Assembly: GCF_030273445.1 (NCBI RefSeq)
Contig: NZ_CP120678.1
Span: 1,713,501 to 1,777,500, forward strand
Length of the DNA stretch: 64,000 bases
Direction: 5' to 3'
From: Selenobaculum gibii
GTDB taxonomy: Bacteria > Bacillota > Negativicutes > ICN-92133
Position numbers and translations under genes: made by a program. The notes below the pieces were generated by a model, which was not told the origin of the DNA, did no database searches, and saw nothing but the letters and a program-made list of their open reading frames with translations. Below, in pieces: positions 1 to 8,545 of the stretch. Position 1 is the first letter of the stretch. Every line of letters starts with the position of its first letter.

Positions 1-98
1 CTACTTTAATTAGTTTCAGCGTTAAGTGTCACAAATATTCTTATATTCTTACTCGCCCATTGAAAATCCTCTATTAACACCTATTTTTAGAAAAAAAA

Positions 99-141
99 TA
101 GCTAAAAGTGCTTATTTTGTATAATTAAACACTTTTAGCTA
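99..141 (-). terminator. Intrinsic terminator after lonB
   Basis: A 12-bp inverted repeat (TAGCTAAAAGTG and its complement, arms 99-110 and 130-141) is followed on the minus strand by a run of eight T. It lies 54 bases past the lonB stop. No gene is seen between position 1 and lonB. Confidence 0.8.
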
Positions 142-194
142 ACTTTATCCGCAGATTAACTCTATCTTAAGAAAATTTTTATGGAAAAAACAAA

Positions 195-1886
195 TTAATT
201 CTGCGTTGTTACGCCGGAAGCAGCAAGTATATCTGGTTTATCCATATGAATTTCTTTTATAGTAATTTCATTTTTATCCAAAATTGCATATGGAATAGCT
301 TCACTAATATGTTCAATTGGAATAACTTCGATATCCATTTTTCCATATAAAACTTGCCAATTTTCTTTTGGAATTAGAACTCTTTGCGCCCCGGCTTGTT
401 TTGCTGCTGCAACTTTTGCATTAACTCCTCCCACTGGTTTTACAAAACCACGGATAGATATTTCTCCTGTCATTGCCACTTTATTATCAATTGGCTGATT
501 ATAAAGTGCAGAATAGATTGAAATTGCAATGGTAAGCCCTGCAGATGGCCCATCTACAGGTGTTCCACCAGGAAAATTTACATGAACATCATAATCCGCA
601 AAATCAATATGATATTGATTCGTAAGTACAGTCAAAACATTTTCTACTGATCCTTTTGCCATACTTTTACGACGCATTTTATGCCCCGTTGTCGTGATTT
701 CCTCTTCGTCTACTACACCAGTAAGAGTTAATCGTCCTGTATGCGTTTTATTTGGCATCGCACAAACTTCTATCTCCATCATTGTCCCCAAATTTGTGCC
801 ATAGACCGCTAATCCATTTGCTACACCAATTTGCGGAATAACAGGAATCTTCTTGTCAGGTCTAGGGCTATACTGCCCAAAATTAATTACCCATTCTACA
901 TCTTCAGTTTTCACCAGGCTACCACGTTCATTCACTGCAATTCCCGCTGCAATCTGAGCAATATTTACTGCATCGCGTCCATTCATCGCATATTTTTTTA
1001 TAATTTCTATCGCTTCTGACTCAACTTCAAAATGTATTTTACGAAAAGCATTTTGTGCTATAACAGAAATTTCTTCCGGCAATATTTGTCTAAAAAATAC
1101 TTCGACACATCGTGATCTAATTGCGCTTGGTATTTCTTGTGCTTGCCTAGTTGTTGCCGCAATAAGACGAAAATCTGCTGGTAATCCATTCGTAAAAATA
1201 TCATGAATATGACTTGGTATATTTTCATCTTCTCGGTTATAATAGGAACTTTCGAGAAAAACTTTACGATCTTCTAATACTTTAAGTAGCTTGTTCATTT
1301 GCAAAGGATGTAACTCTCCAATTTCATCTATAAATAAAATTCCACCATGTGCTTTAGTAACCGCCCCTGGCTTTGGCTGTGGAATACCGGCAACGCCTAA
1401 TGCCCCAGCGCCTTGATAAATTGGATCATGCACCGTACCAATCAAAGGATCTGCAATTCCTCTTTCATCAAATCTTGCTGTAGTTGCATCGACTTCAATA
1501 AACTTTGCCTTTTTGCCGAACGGCGATACTGGACATTTTTTTGCCTCTTCCAAAATAAGTCTAGCTGCTGCTGTTTTACCAATTCCCGGCGGACCATAGA
1601 TGATAACATGTTGTGGATTTGCACCGCATAAAGCTGCTCTTAAGGCTTTTATTCCTTCTTCTTGCCCAATAACTTCTTCAAAACTTTGCGGGCGTGTTTT
1701 CTCTGCAAGTGGTTCTGTTAGCGAAATTTCTCGCATGTTCGCTAACTTTTCCATTTCTTTTTTAGATTCCTTTTCAACAGCGACTTTATTGCCTTGTTGC
1801 GACTTCAACAGATTAAAAAAATAGAGTCCAATCACTATCGCAAAAAAGAATTGTATAACAGTAATAACATTAATTGCATAATCCAC
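195..1886 (-). CDS. lonB: ATP-dependent protease LonB (membrane-anchored Lon-like)
   Basis: Serine-lysine protease of the LonB family, which in Firmicutes is membrane-bound. One hydrophobic helix lies at about residues 8-26. It is followed by an AAA+ module with Walker A GPPGIGKT near residue 97 and Walker B ILFIDEIGE, and by a C-terminal Lon protease domain with the nucleophile in VDGPSAGLT and the catalytic lysine in GGVNAKVAAA. The open frame extends to a GTG at 1916, but GAGGGGGA at 1897-1904 precedes a GTG at 1886, and starting there places the helix at the N-terminus as in relatives (563 aa). It is the last gene of the tig-clpP-clpX-lonB group and lies behind a terminator that follows clpX, so it may have its own promoter. 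Confidence 0.93.
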   Translation of the reverse strand: MDYAINVITVIQFFFAIVIGLYFFNLLKSQQGNKVAVEKESKKEMEKLANMREISLTEPLAEKTRPQSFEEVIGQEEGIKALRAALCGANPQHVIIYGPPGIGKTAAARLILEEAKKCPVSPFGKKAKFIEVDATTARFDERGIADPLIGTVHDPIYQGAGALGVAGIPQPKPGAVTKAHGGILFIDEIGELHPLQMNKLLKVLEDRKVFLESSYYNREDENIPSHIHDIFTNGLPADFRLIAATTRQAQEIPSAIRSRCVEVFFRQILPEEISVIAQNAFRKIHFEVESEAIEIIKKYAMNGRDAVNIAQIAAGIAVNERGSLVKTEDVEWVINFGQYSPRPDKKIPVIPQIGVANGLAVYGTNLGTMMEIEVCAMPNKTHTGRLTLTGVVDEEEITTTGHKMRRKSMAKGSVENVLTVLTNQYHIDFADYDVHVNFPGGTPVDGPSAGLTIAISIYSALYNQPIDNKVAMTGEISIRGFVKPVGGVNAKVAAAKQAGAQRVLIPKENWQVLYGKMDIEVIPIEHISEAIPYAILDKNEITIKEIHMDKPDILAASGVTTQN

Positions 1887-1995
1887 TTTTCTAAATTCCC
1901 CCTCATACTTATCCACTCATAAAGCAAAACTTGATTCATCTGGATTTTTAACTACATTTCTAGTATGAGCAAAGGGAATATTTTTATCCCCGAAA

Positions 1996-2033
1996 ATAAA
2001 TAAAGGGAGAGCATTTGCTCTCCCTTTATTTAT
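1996..2033 (-). terminator. Intrinsic terminator after clpX
   Basis: An 18-bp stem (arms 1996-2013 and 2016-2033, core GGGAGAGCA) overlaps the clpX stop codon and is followed on the minus strand by TTTATTTATTTTC. It separates clpX from lonB. Confidence 0.8.
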
Positions 2034-3286
2034 GCAGATTCTTCTTTTGATTTCGCATCGTTTAGCGTTAAAACAGGCTCTGCTTTTTCTGAAATAACCT
2101 CTTTGGTTACCGTGCATTTTGCAACATCATCGCGTGAAGGAACTTCAAACATGACATTGCACATAGCAGCTTCAATAATAGAACGCAAACCTCTTGCACC
2201 TGTATTGCGCTTTAATGCTTCTTTAGCAATTAGCTTTAAAGCTTCATCTTCAAACTCTAACTTCACATTATCCATTTCTAAGAAACGCTGATATTGTTTT
2301 ACCAATGCGTTTTTCGGTTTTAAAAGAATATTTACTAGTGTATCTTCGTCCAATGCATCCAAAGTAACCACTACCGGCAGTCTTCCAACGAACTCTGGAA
2401 TTAAGCCAATTTTAAGCAAGTCTTCTGGAAGAACTTTTTTCAGCAATTCGCCAACTTTCTTCTTCTCCTTGCTTTTTACTTCCGCACCAAATCCCATTGT
2501 TTTTTTACCAATACGTGCTTCAATAACTTTTTCGATTCCATCGAAAGCACCACCACAAATAAATAAAATATTTGTCGTGTTGATTTGGATAAATTCTTGA
2601 TGCGGATGCTTGCGTCCCCCTTGAGGTGGAACACTAGCAACTGTCCCTTCAAGAATCTTTAATAACGCCTGCTGTACGCCTTCACCAGATACATCGCGCG
2701 TAATTGATGGATTTTCAGATTTGCGAGCAATCTTATCAATCTCATCAATATAGATAATCCCTTTTTCTGCTCTTTCTACATCATAATCAGCAGCCTGAAT
2801 TAATTTTAGTAAAATGTTTTCTACATCTTCACCTACATAACCCGCTTCTGTTAACGATGTAGCATCAGCAATTGCAAAAGGAACATTTAATATTTTTGCT
2901 AATGTTTGTGCTAGTAATGTTTTACCACTACCAGTAGGTCCAAGCATTACAATATTTGATTTTTGCAGTTCTACATCACCTGGTTTGTTGCCAAAATTAA
3001 TTCTCTTGTAGTGATTATATACTGCAACTGCTAAAGCTTTTTTCGCATCATCTTGACCAATAACATATTGATCCAAAATATCACGTATTGCTTTTGGTTT
3101 GGGAACTTCTTTTAGCTCGACTTCAACATCTTCGCTAAATTCTTCCTCAATAATTTCGTTACAAAGTTCGATACATTCATCACAGATATATACCCCTGGA
3201 CCTGCAACTAATTTCTTCACCTGTTCTTGAACTTTACCACAGAATGAACATTTTAGTTGACCTTTTTCATCCCCAAACTTTAACAT
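2030..3286 (-). CDS. clpX: ATP-dependent Clp protease ATP-binding subunit ClpX
   Basis: AAA+ unfoldase that feeds substrates to ClpP in the cytoplasm. The N-terminal C4 zinc-binding domain is intact (Cys13, Cys16, Cys35, Cys38), Walker A GPTGSGKT is at 116-123, and Walker [10 protein letters not shown] ends with Asp181-Glu182. The 418 aa length is normal for the family. AGTGAGGTGATAGT just before the ATG supplies the ribosome-binding site, and clpP ends only 12 bases upstream, so the two are cotranscribed. Order tig-clpP-clpX-lonB is the usual Firmicutes arrangement. Confidence 0.98.
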   Translation of the reverse strand: MLKFGDEKGQLKCSFCGKVQEQVKKLVAGPGVYICDECIELCNEIIEEEFSEDVEVELKEVPKPKAIRDILDQYVIGQDDAKKALAVAVYNHYKRINFGNKPGDVELQKSNIVMLGPTGSGKTLLAQTLAKILNVPFAIADATSLTEAGYVGEDVENILLKLIQAADYDVERAEKGIIYIDEIDKIARKSENPSITRDVSGEGVQQALLKILEGTVASVPPQGGRKHPHQEFIQINTTNILFICGGAFDGIEKVIEARIGKKTMGFGAEVKSKEKKKVGELLKKVLPEDLLKIGLIPEFVGRLPVVVTLDALDEDTLVNILLKPKNALVKQYQRFLEMDNVKLEFEDEALKLIAKEALKRNTGARGLRSIIEAAMCNVMFEVPSRDDVAKCTVTKEVISEKAEPVLTLNDAKSKEESA

Positions 3287-3298
3287 ACTATCACCTCA

Positions 3299-3904
3299 CT
3301 ATTTAGTGCTATCGGCTTTTTGATTAAGGCGAACAATCACTTCATCAATCAATCCATATTCCTTGGCTTGTTCACTAGACATAAAGTAATCACGTTCCGT
3401 ATCCAATTGGATTCTTTCACGTGGTTGCCCAGTGTGTTTTACCAAGATATCATTACCAATCTCACGAAGGCGAAGAATTTCTTTTGCTTGAATCTGAATA
3501 TCAGTCGATTGCCCTTGAGCTCCCCCCAAAGGTTGATGAATCATAATGCGAGCATAAGGAAGTGCAAACCGTTTTCCTTTAGCTCCAGCAGTTAATAGTA
3601 AAGACCCCATGCTAGCTGCCTGCCCCAAGCAGATCGTTGATACATCAGGTTTTATGTACTGCATTGTATCATAGATTGCTAGGCCTGCAGTTACAACACC
3701 GCCTGGACTATTAATGTATAAGTGAATATCTTTATCTGGATCTTCAGACTCCAAAAATAGCAATTGTGCAATAACTACATTCGCTACATTATCATCAATT
3801 GGACCTCCAATAAAAACGATACGGTCTTTTAATAAACGTGAATATATATCATAAGCACGCTCACCGCGATTAGATTGTTCCACTACCATAGGTACATAAT
3901 TCAT
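3299..3904 (-). CDS. clpP: ATP-dependent Clp protease proteolytic subunit ClpP
   Basis: Serine peptidase that forms the barrel degraded-substrate chamber of ClpXP. The catalytic triad is visible as Ser98 in GQAASMGSL, His123 in MIHQPLGG and Asp172 in the segment ERDYFMS. At 201 aa it is full length. GAGGTGATTTT precedes the ATG, and the gene follows tig after 34 bases and leads directly into clpX. Confidence 0.98.
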   Translation of the reverse strand: MNYVPMVVEQSNRGERAYDIYSRLLKDRIVFIGGPIDDNVANVVIAQLLFLESEDPDKDIHLYINSPGGVVTAGLAIYDTMQYIKPDVSTICLGQAASMGSLLLTAGAKGKRFALPYARIMIHQPLGGAQGQSTDIQIQAKEILRLREIGNDILVKHTGQPRERIQLDTERDYFMSSEQAKEYGLIDEVIVRLNQKADSTK

Positions 3905-3938
3905 AAAATCACCTCGGTTATCAAATTAACCAAATGTC

Positions 3939-5225
3939 TTATTGTGCAATGCTGTCAATAATTAATTTTGCAGCTTTTTTGCGTAAAACTGTGCCAATAA
4001 GATCATTTACACGACCTTGTTCTTGAATAATTTTTTGGACTTGTTTAGGTGTAGCGCCATAAGCTTTTGCCATACCTTCTACTTCTGCTTGTAAGTCAAC
4101 AGCTTCTACTTTCATTTCTTCTTTTTTCGCAATAGCTTCAAGCATCATATCAGTTTTTACATTGATTGTTGCTGCTTCACGATAATTGTTGCGAACTTGT
4201 TCCAAATCCATTTTAGTAAATGCTAAATATTGTTCTAAAGCCATACCACGATTTTGTAAATTGATATCTAGTTCTTCAATCATATGATCAATACGGTTTT
4301 CAATCATAAGTTCTGGTAGGTCAACTTTACAATTATCAGTTGCTTGCTTAATTGCTTCTGCACGCATTGAATTTTCAGCTTTTTCTGCTGCTGTTTTCTC
4401 TAAGTTCGCTTTAATATCTGCTTTTAATTCATCTACTGTAGCAAAAGCACTTGCGCCTTTTACAAATTCATCATTAAGCTCAGGAAGCTCTTTGCGTTTA
4501 ACATCATTTACTTTAACTTTAAATAACGCTGATTTACCAGCAAGATTTGGAGCATGATATTCAGCAGGGAATACAACATTTACATCTCTTTCATCGCCAG
4601 CTTTTGCACCAACAAGTTGTTCTTCAAATCCTGGAATAAAGCTACCAGAACCAATTTGAAGTGGATAGCCTTCACCTTTTCCACCTTCAAAAGCTTCACC
4701 ATCAACAAAACCTTCAAAATCAATCACAGCAAAATCGCCATCTTTTAATTCAGCGCCTTCAGCTACAACCATTTTTGCATTATGTTCAAGCATAGCATCA
4801 ATTTGTTTTTGTATATCTTCTTCTTTAACTTCTTCAACTGTTTTTTCAACTTTTAATCCTTTATATTCACCAAGCTCAATTTCTGGTCTTGCTACAACTG
4901 TCGCTTTAAATACTAAATCTTTATCAACCGCTAAAGTAACAACTTCAATTTCTGGACGACCAACTGGAGTAATATTTTCTTTAGTTAAAGCTTCATTATA
5001 TACTTTTGGAGCAATAATATCAAAAGCTTCATCTAAAATAGCTTGTTCACCAACACGGTTTTCAATTACTTTACGTGGAGCTTTACCTTTACGGAAGCCT
5101 GGTACATTGATTCTAGTTGCAATTTTAGCGATTGCTTGATCCATTGCTTTTTTTACATCTTCTTGTGGTACTTCCATTTCTAAAACAACTTTATGATTGT
5201 CTATTCTTTCCGCAGTAAGTTTCAT
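3939..5225 (-). CDS. tig: Trigger factor, ribosome-associated chaperone/prolyl isomerase
   Basis: Chaperone that binds nascent chains at the ribosome exit tunnel. The N-terminal ribosome-binding domain carries the GFRKGKAPRKVIE signature near residue 44. The FKBP-type isomerase domain follows at about 155-245 (GDFAVIDFEGFVDG, then GFEEQLVGAKAGDE), and an alpha-helical C-terminal domain completes the normal length of 428 aa. The ATG is preceded by GGAGGGCACAGTATAA. It is the first gene of the tig-clpP-clpX group. Confidence 0.98.
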   Translation of the reverse strand: MKLTAERIDNHKVVLEMEVPQEDVKKAMDQAIAKIATRINVPGFRKGKAPRKVIENRVGEQAILDEAFDIIAPKVYNEALTKENITPVGRPEIEVVTLAVDKDLVFKATVVARPEIELGEYKGLKVEKTVEEVKEEDIQKQIDAMLEHNAKMVVAEGAELKDGDFAVIDFEGFVDGEAFEGGKGEGYPLQIGSGSFIPGFEEQLVGAKAGDERDVNVVFPAEYHAPNLAGKSALFKVKVNDVKRKELPELNDEFVKGASAFATVDELKADIKANLEKTAAEKAENSMRAEAIKQATDNCKVDLPELMIENRIDHMIEELDINLQNRGMALEQYLAFTKMDLEQVRNNYREAATINVKTDMMLEAIAKKEEMKVEAVDLQAEVEGMAKAYGATPKQVQKIIQEQGRVNDLIGTVLRKKAAKLIIDSIAQ

Positions 5226-5380
5226 TTATACTGTGCCCTCCGTTTTTTTCATATAAATATTTGTTTATTTTTGGCTTAAGAGTGTATTGCAGTCACAGCA
5301 TTCCGAATCAGCAGAACCCAATACGCCATACAACCCATCATACCATAATTATCCGCCAAACACAAGTGAATACAAAATAA

Positions 5381-5401
5381 GCCCAGCAAAATCTGCTGGG
5401 C
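5381..5401 (-). terminator. Terminator of tRNA-Gly
   Basis: GCCCAGCA (5381-5388) pairs with TGCTGGGC (5394-5401) around a 5-base loop. On the minus strand it follows the tRNA by 10 bases and is followed by TTATTTTG. Confidence 0.75.
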
Positions 5402-5411
5402 ATAATCTTCA

Positions 5412-5486
5412 TGGAGCGGAAAACGAGATTCGAACTCGCGACCCTCGCCTTGGCAAGGCGATGCTCTACCACTGAGCTATTTCCGC
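5412..5486 (-). tRNA. tRNA-Gly (anticodon GCC)
   Basis: The minus strand folds into a complete cloverleaf. The acceptor GCGGAAA pairs with TTTCCGC, the D arm is GCTC/GAGC, and the anticodon stem TCGCC/GGCGA holds the loop TTGCCAA (anticodon GCC, glycine). The T arm loop is TTCGAAT, the discriminator is T, and the 3' CCA is encoded. Confidence 0.97.
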
Positions 5487-5509
5487 AGTTCACTGTAATG
5501 ACCTTATAC

Positions 5510-5539
5510 ATAATAAAATAAATCATAATCCTTGTCAAG
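5510..5539 (-). promoter_or_regulatory. Sigma-A-type promoter of tRNA-Gly
   Basis: On the minus strand TTGACA (5539-5534) is followed after 18 bases by TATTAT (5515-5510), 24 bases before the tRNA 5' end. Confidence 0.75.
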
Positions 5540-5604
5540 AAAGTTTTCTAATCCATTCAAAATGAAGAAAGTTTGATACATAAAACTAAAAACAAATCAT
5601 ATAG

Positions 5605-5691
5605 ATGAAGAAAGTGATCATTGATTCTTTTATTTTTCGAAGGAGGTTATCTTTTGTATTATTATTTGCATTCACATTGTCATTTAGTTAA
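5605..5691 (+). other. Possible 28-codon leader ORF overlapping the radical SAM gene start
   Basis: An ATG at 5605 opens a 28-codon frame with a basic start (MKK, later FRRR) and a hydrophobic tail (LSFVLLFAFTLSF). It covers the ribosome-binding site and first 12 codons of the radical SAM gene in another frame. No ribosome-binding site precedes it. It could be a leader peptide or chance. Its first bases (ATGAAGAAAGT) also occur at 5563-5573. Confidence 0.2.
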
Positions 5692-6886
5692 GGGTGCATT
5701 ACGTGGTGCTATTTACGATTTACATACAAATAAAGTGTATTCAATCAATAACCGCGCTGTTGAACTTCTATCAAAATGTAAAGAAACTCCTATTGAAACT
5801 ACTCTAACTTTAGAAGCAGAAAGTTTAGAGAAAAATGAACAAGAAAAACTTTTCTTTGATGAACTCACCAGCAAAAATCTTGGTGGATATTATTTTTTCC
5901 CCCGAATAGAAGAAAATAAAGAAGAAAATGTTTTTGTTCCTGCAAGGCTTGATTTCGCTTGGCTAGAACTTACAACCAAATGCAATAATCAATGCTTACA
6001 TTGTTATACATCAAGCACTCCACAATCAACAAGTGATGAGATTCCTTTGCAACGCTGGTTAAGTTTAATTACAGAACTAAAAGAAAATGGTGCGACAGGA
6101 TTGCAGCTCATTGGCGGTGAACCTCTATTATACTCTCATTGGAGGACAATCGTCTTGAAAGCCAAACAACAAAATTTTGATTTTATTGAGATTTTTACAA
6201 ATGCTACATTAATTGATGATGATGATATTCGTTTCTTCTCTGAACACAACATTCATATTGCAACTACCCTTTATGCTGATAACGCCCAACTTCATGATGA
6301 AATCACACAATCCAGAGGAAGTTTCAATAAAACCGTCAATGCTATCAAAAAGTTACTCAATCACCGAATACCTGTGAGAATCGCATCTATCATTATGCGT
6401 AACAATGAAAATCAAGCGGAAGCAATTATGCAATTTTGCAACAGTCTAGGAATTGAGGCCTTACCACCTGACGTAATCCGTCCAGCGGGACGGGGGGCTA
6501 ATGAAAATCTTTTACCGCTTCATTATAAAAAACCATCTATTCAACCTCCATTTTACGTAAATGAAACTGAATTTTACTTAGCTCAGCATTATAACCCTTG
6601 TTTAGTCGGCAAAATTGCAATCACAAGTCAAGGGAATGCCTTACCTTGTATCTTTTCCCGTGAATATATCGTCGGCAATATTAAAAATCAATCAATTCAT
6701 GACATCGTAAACGCTGAACCTTTACAAAATTGCTGGACACTTAATAAAGATAAAATGCCAAAATGTAAAGACTGTGAATATCGTTACGCATGCCCTGATT
6801 GTAAAATTTTCTCACAATCCGATGCTTGTTCTTATGTAACAGAAAAATGTACTTACCAACCACAGCTTGGGACTTGGTCCAAGTAA
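5654..6886 (+). CDS. Radical SAM/SPASM domain protein, RiPP-maturase-like
   Basis: A radical SAM enzyme of unknown substrate. The SAM cluster motif is CNNQCLHC (Cys110, Cys114, Cys117) with a GGEP motif after it. The last 100 residues hold a SPASM-type set of cysteines (NPCLVGK, ALPCIF, then CKDCEYRYACPDC and two more). The first 80 residues (HCHLVKGALRGAIYDL) resemble the leader-binding-like N-terminus of SPASM peptide maturases, for example the grasp-with-spasm group (inference). The open frame reaches a TTG at 5621, but AAGGAGG ends at 5646 and a TTG sits at 5654, giving 410 aa. It stands alone: no cysteine-rich precursor, protease or exporter is adjacent. A weak AT-rich hairpin lies at 6952-6972. 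Confidence 0.85.
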   Translation: MYYYLHSHCHLVKGALRGAIYDLHTNKVYSINNRAVELLSKCKETPIETTLTLEAESLEKNEQEKLFFDELTSKNLGGYYFFPRIEENKEENVFVPARLDFAWLELTTKCNNQCLHCYTSSTPQSTSDEIPLQRWLSLITELKENGATGLQLIGGEPLLYSHWRTIVLKAKQQNFDFIEIFTNATLIDDDDIRFFSEHNIHIATTLYADNAQLHDEITQSRGSFNKTVNAIKKLLNHRIPVRIASIIMRNNENQAEAIMQFCNSLGIEALPPDVIRPAGRGANENLLPLHYKKPSIQPPFYVNETEFYLAQHYNPCLVGKIAITSQGNALPCIFSREYIVGNIKNQSIHDIVNAEPLQNCWTLNKDKMPKCKDCEYRYACPDCKIFSQSDACSYVTEKCTYQPQLGTWSK

Positions 6887-7011
6887 AGCATGGATGAATT
6901 ATCAGTTACTGCTCTTACGGTATATTAAGCTCAGCCTTCTATATTTAATATAATAAGTGCTTTTTGCTTATTTTCAATCAAATTTGCCTATTTCAGAAAA
7001 CTTTATTAATA

Positions 7012-7020
7012 TGATATAAT
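7012..7020 (+). promoter_or_regulatory. Extended -10 promoter element of the CNNM-type gene
   Basis: TGATATAAT matches the extended -10 form TGnTATAAT, 46 bases before the ATG at 7067. No convincing -35 hexamer lies at the usual distance. Confidence 0.5.
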
Positions 7021-7066
7021 AGTTTATAATCTTTGAAAAATTTTCTAAAAGCATAGAAGGAGAGTG

Positions 7067-8395
7067 ATGGATTCATTGGACACCCCGTCAGTGAGTCTTG
7101 GATTATTTATAATTTTATCTTTAATTATTGGCAACGGAATCTTTGCCATGACGGAAAAAGCTGTACTTTCGGTGCGGCGAACAAAATTAGAAAAGCAAGC
7201 TGATAACGGCGATAAAAAAGCAACACGTATTTTAGATTTAATTGATGAACCGAATAAAGTACTATTAGCATTGCAATTGGGTATTACTTTAATTGGTATC
7301 TTAATTGGTATTTTAACCACAGCAGAGCTTATGCCTGCATTTTTATACTATATCGAGAATATTCCATTCTTAAATGAATATTCTACCTTTATCTCATGGA
7401 CAGCAGCAATTGCCAGCACTATGTTCTTTACTTTAATTTTTGGCGAATTATTTCCCAAAAAGATAGCAGAGAATAAGCCTGAAGCAGTTGTAAAATTTAT
7501 GGTAAAACCGCTAGAAATTTTCCTTAATGTTTCTACTCCGTTTATTGCTATTCTATCATTTATCAGTAATTTCATCTTGACCTTTCTTGGTTTGAAAGAA
7601 AAAAAAGAGATTACTGTAACTGAAGATGAAGTACGAACTTTAATTGAGCAAGGTACAGAAGAAGGTACTTTTGAAAAAACCGAACAAGACATGGTTGATA
7701 AAGTCTTTCGTCTTGGCGATCAGAATGCTTATGCTTTAATGACACCACGAACACAAATGATATGGCTCGATCTAGAAGAATCCTTAGAAGAAAATTTAAA
7801 GATTATCAAAGAGAATGAAGATACTACCTTTCCTGTTGGCAGAGGCAGTCTTGACGATTTCGTCGGTGTTCTTCATACAAAAGATTTGCTTTTAGATATT
7901 CTAGATGGTAAAAAAATCAATTTAGAACAATGTATCCGTACCCCTATTTTTGTTCCTAAATCCATGCAATCTTTTAAAGTTCTCGAAACATTAAAAGATG
8001 CAAGTATTCATGAAGCTATCGTTCTCGATGAGTTTGGTGGCGTAATTGGATTTATTACTATTCAGGACATTGTTTCTGAAATCGTTGGCGACATTTCTTT
8101 AGGTCAAGATGAAGAGGAAAACCAAATTATTGCACACGAAGATGGGTCTTGGTTAGTTGATGGTTTATTATCCATAGATGACTTTAAAGAATACTTTGAT
8201 TTAGATGAATTGCCAGATGAAGATGAAGATCATTACCAAACTATGGGTGGCTTTGTAACCTCTTATCTGGATTATATCCCATCTCCAGCCGAAAAATTTA
8301 TATGGAACAATTTTATTTTTGAAGTTATTGATATGGATCGCGCAAGAGTAGATAAAATCCTCGTAACAAAAAAAGCCAAAGAAAATATTGCTTAA
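7067..8395 (+). CDS. CNNM/HlyC-CorC family membrane protein (DUF21, CBS pair, CorC_HlyC)
   Basis: Membrane protein of the CNNM/HlyC family, linked in characterised members to Mg2+ or other divalent cation efflux. Three to four hydrophobic segments fill residues 1-190 (DUF21). Two CBS motifs follow at about 205-335 (ALMTPRTQM, then CIRTPIFVPKSM), and the C-terminal CorC_HlyC domain contains DGLLSIDDF. The frame can begin at GTG 7064, but AAGGAG at 7057-7062 suits the ATG at 7067 better. It is monocistronic, between an extended -10 element and a strong hairpin. The older label 'hemolysin' is not supported by function. Confidence 0.92.
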   Translation: MDSLDTPSVSLGLFIILSLIIGNGIFAMTEKAVLSVRRTKLEKQADNGDKKATRILDLIDEPNKVLLALQLGITLIGILIGILTTAELMPAFLYYIENIPFLNEYSTFISWTAAIASTMFFTLIFGELFPKKIAENKPEAVVKFMVKPLEIFLNVSTPFIAILSFISNFILTFLGLKEKKEITVTEDEVRTLIEQGTEEGTFEKTEQDMVDKVFRLGDQNAYALMTPRTQMIWLDLEESLEENLKIIKENEDTTFPVGRGSLDDFVGVLHTKDLLLDILDGKKINLEQCIRTPIFVPKSMQSFKVLETLKDASIHEAIVLDEFGGVIGFITIQDIVSEIVGDISLGQDEEENQIIAHEDGSWLVDGLLSIDDFKEYFDLDELPDEDEDHYQTMGGFVTSYLDYIPSPAEKFIWNNFIFEVIDMDRARVDKILVTKKAKENIA

Positions 8396-8446
8396 AACAA
8401 TGAAGAACCTCGAAGACTATCTGTCTTCGAGGTTCTTCATTGTTTT
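8394..8446. terminator. Bidirectional hairpin terminator
   Basis: Perfect 24-bp arms (8394-8417 and 8423-8446) with a 5-base loop separate the convergent CNNM-type gene and leuA. Terminal A and T tracts on the arms allow it to act on both strands. Confidence 0.85.
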
Positions 8447-8545
8447 ACCCGCCCATTTAGTGAAATAAGCAACTCATAAAAAATCAATGGTTTTAGTTAC
8501 CGCCGTTACGGTTTCCATCTTCTATAATGTGGAGCCAAGGATCAG

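Noticed and set aside
5287-5475. A 62-codon plus-strand frame
   Set aside because: It runs across the terminator and into the tRNA-Gly gene and has no ribosome-binding site.
6890-6928. A 12-codon frame just after the radical SAM gene
   Set aside because: Too short, no ribosome-binding site, no cysteines or leader-like part; kept only as a remark in the findings.
6903-8520. Similar intergenic strings near 6905-6922 and 8494-8511 (AGTTACnGCnnTTACGGT)
   Set aside because: Only about 15 of 18 bases agree, flanks do not align, and no third copy was seen, so a repeat family is not supported.
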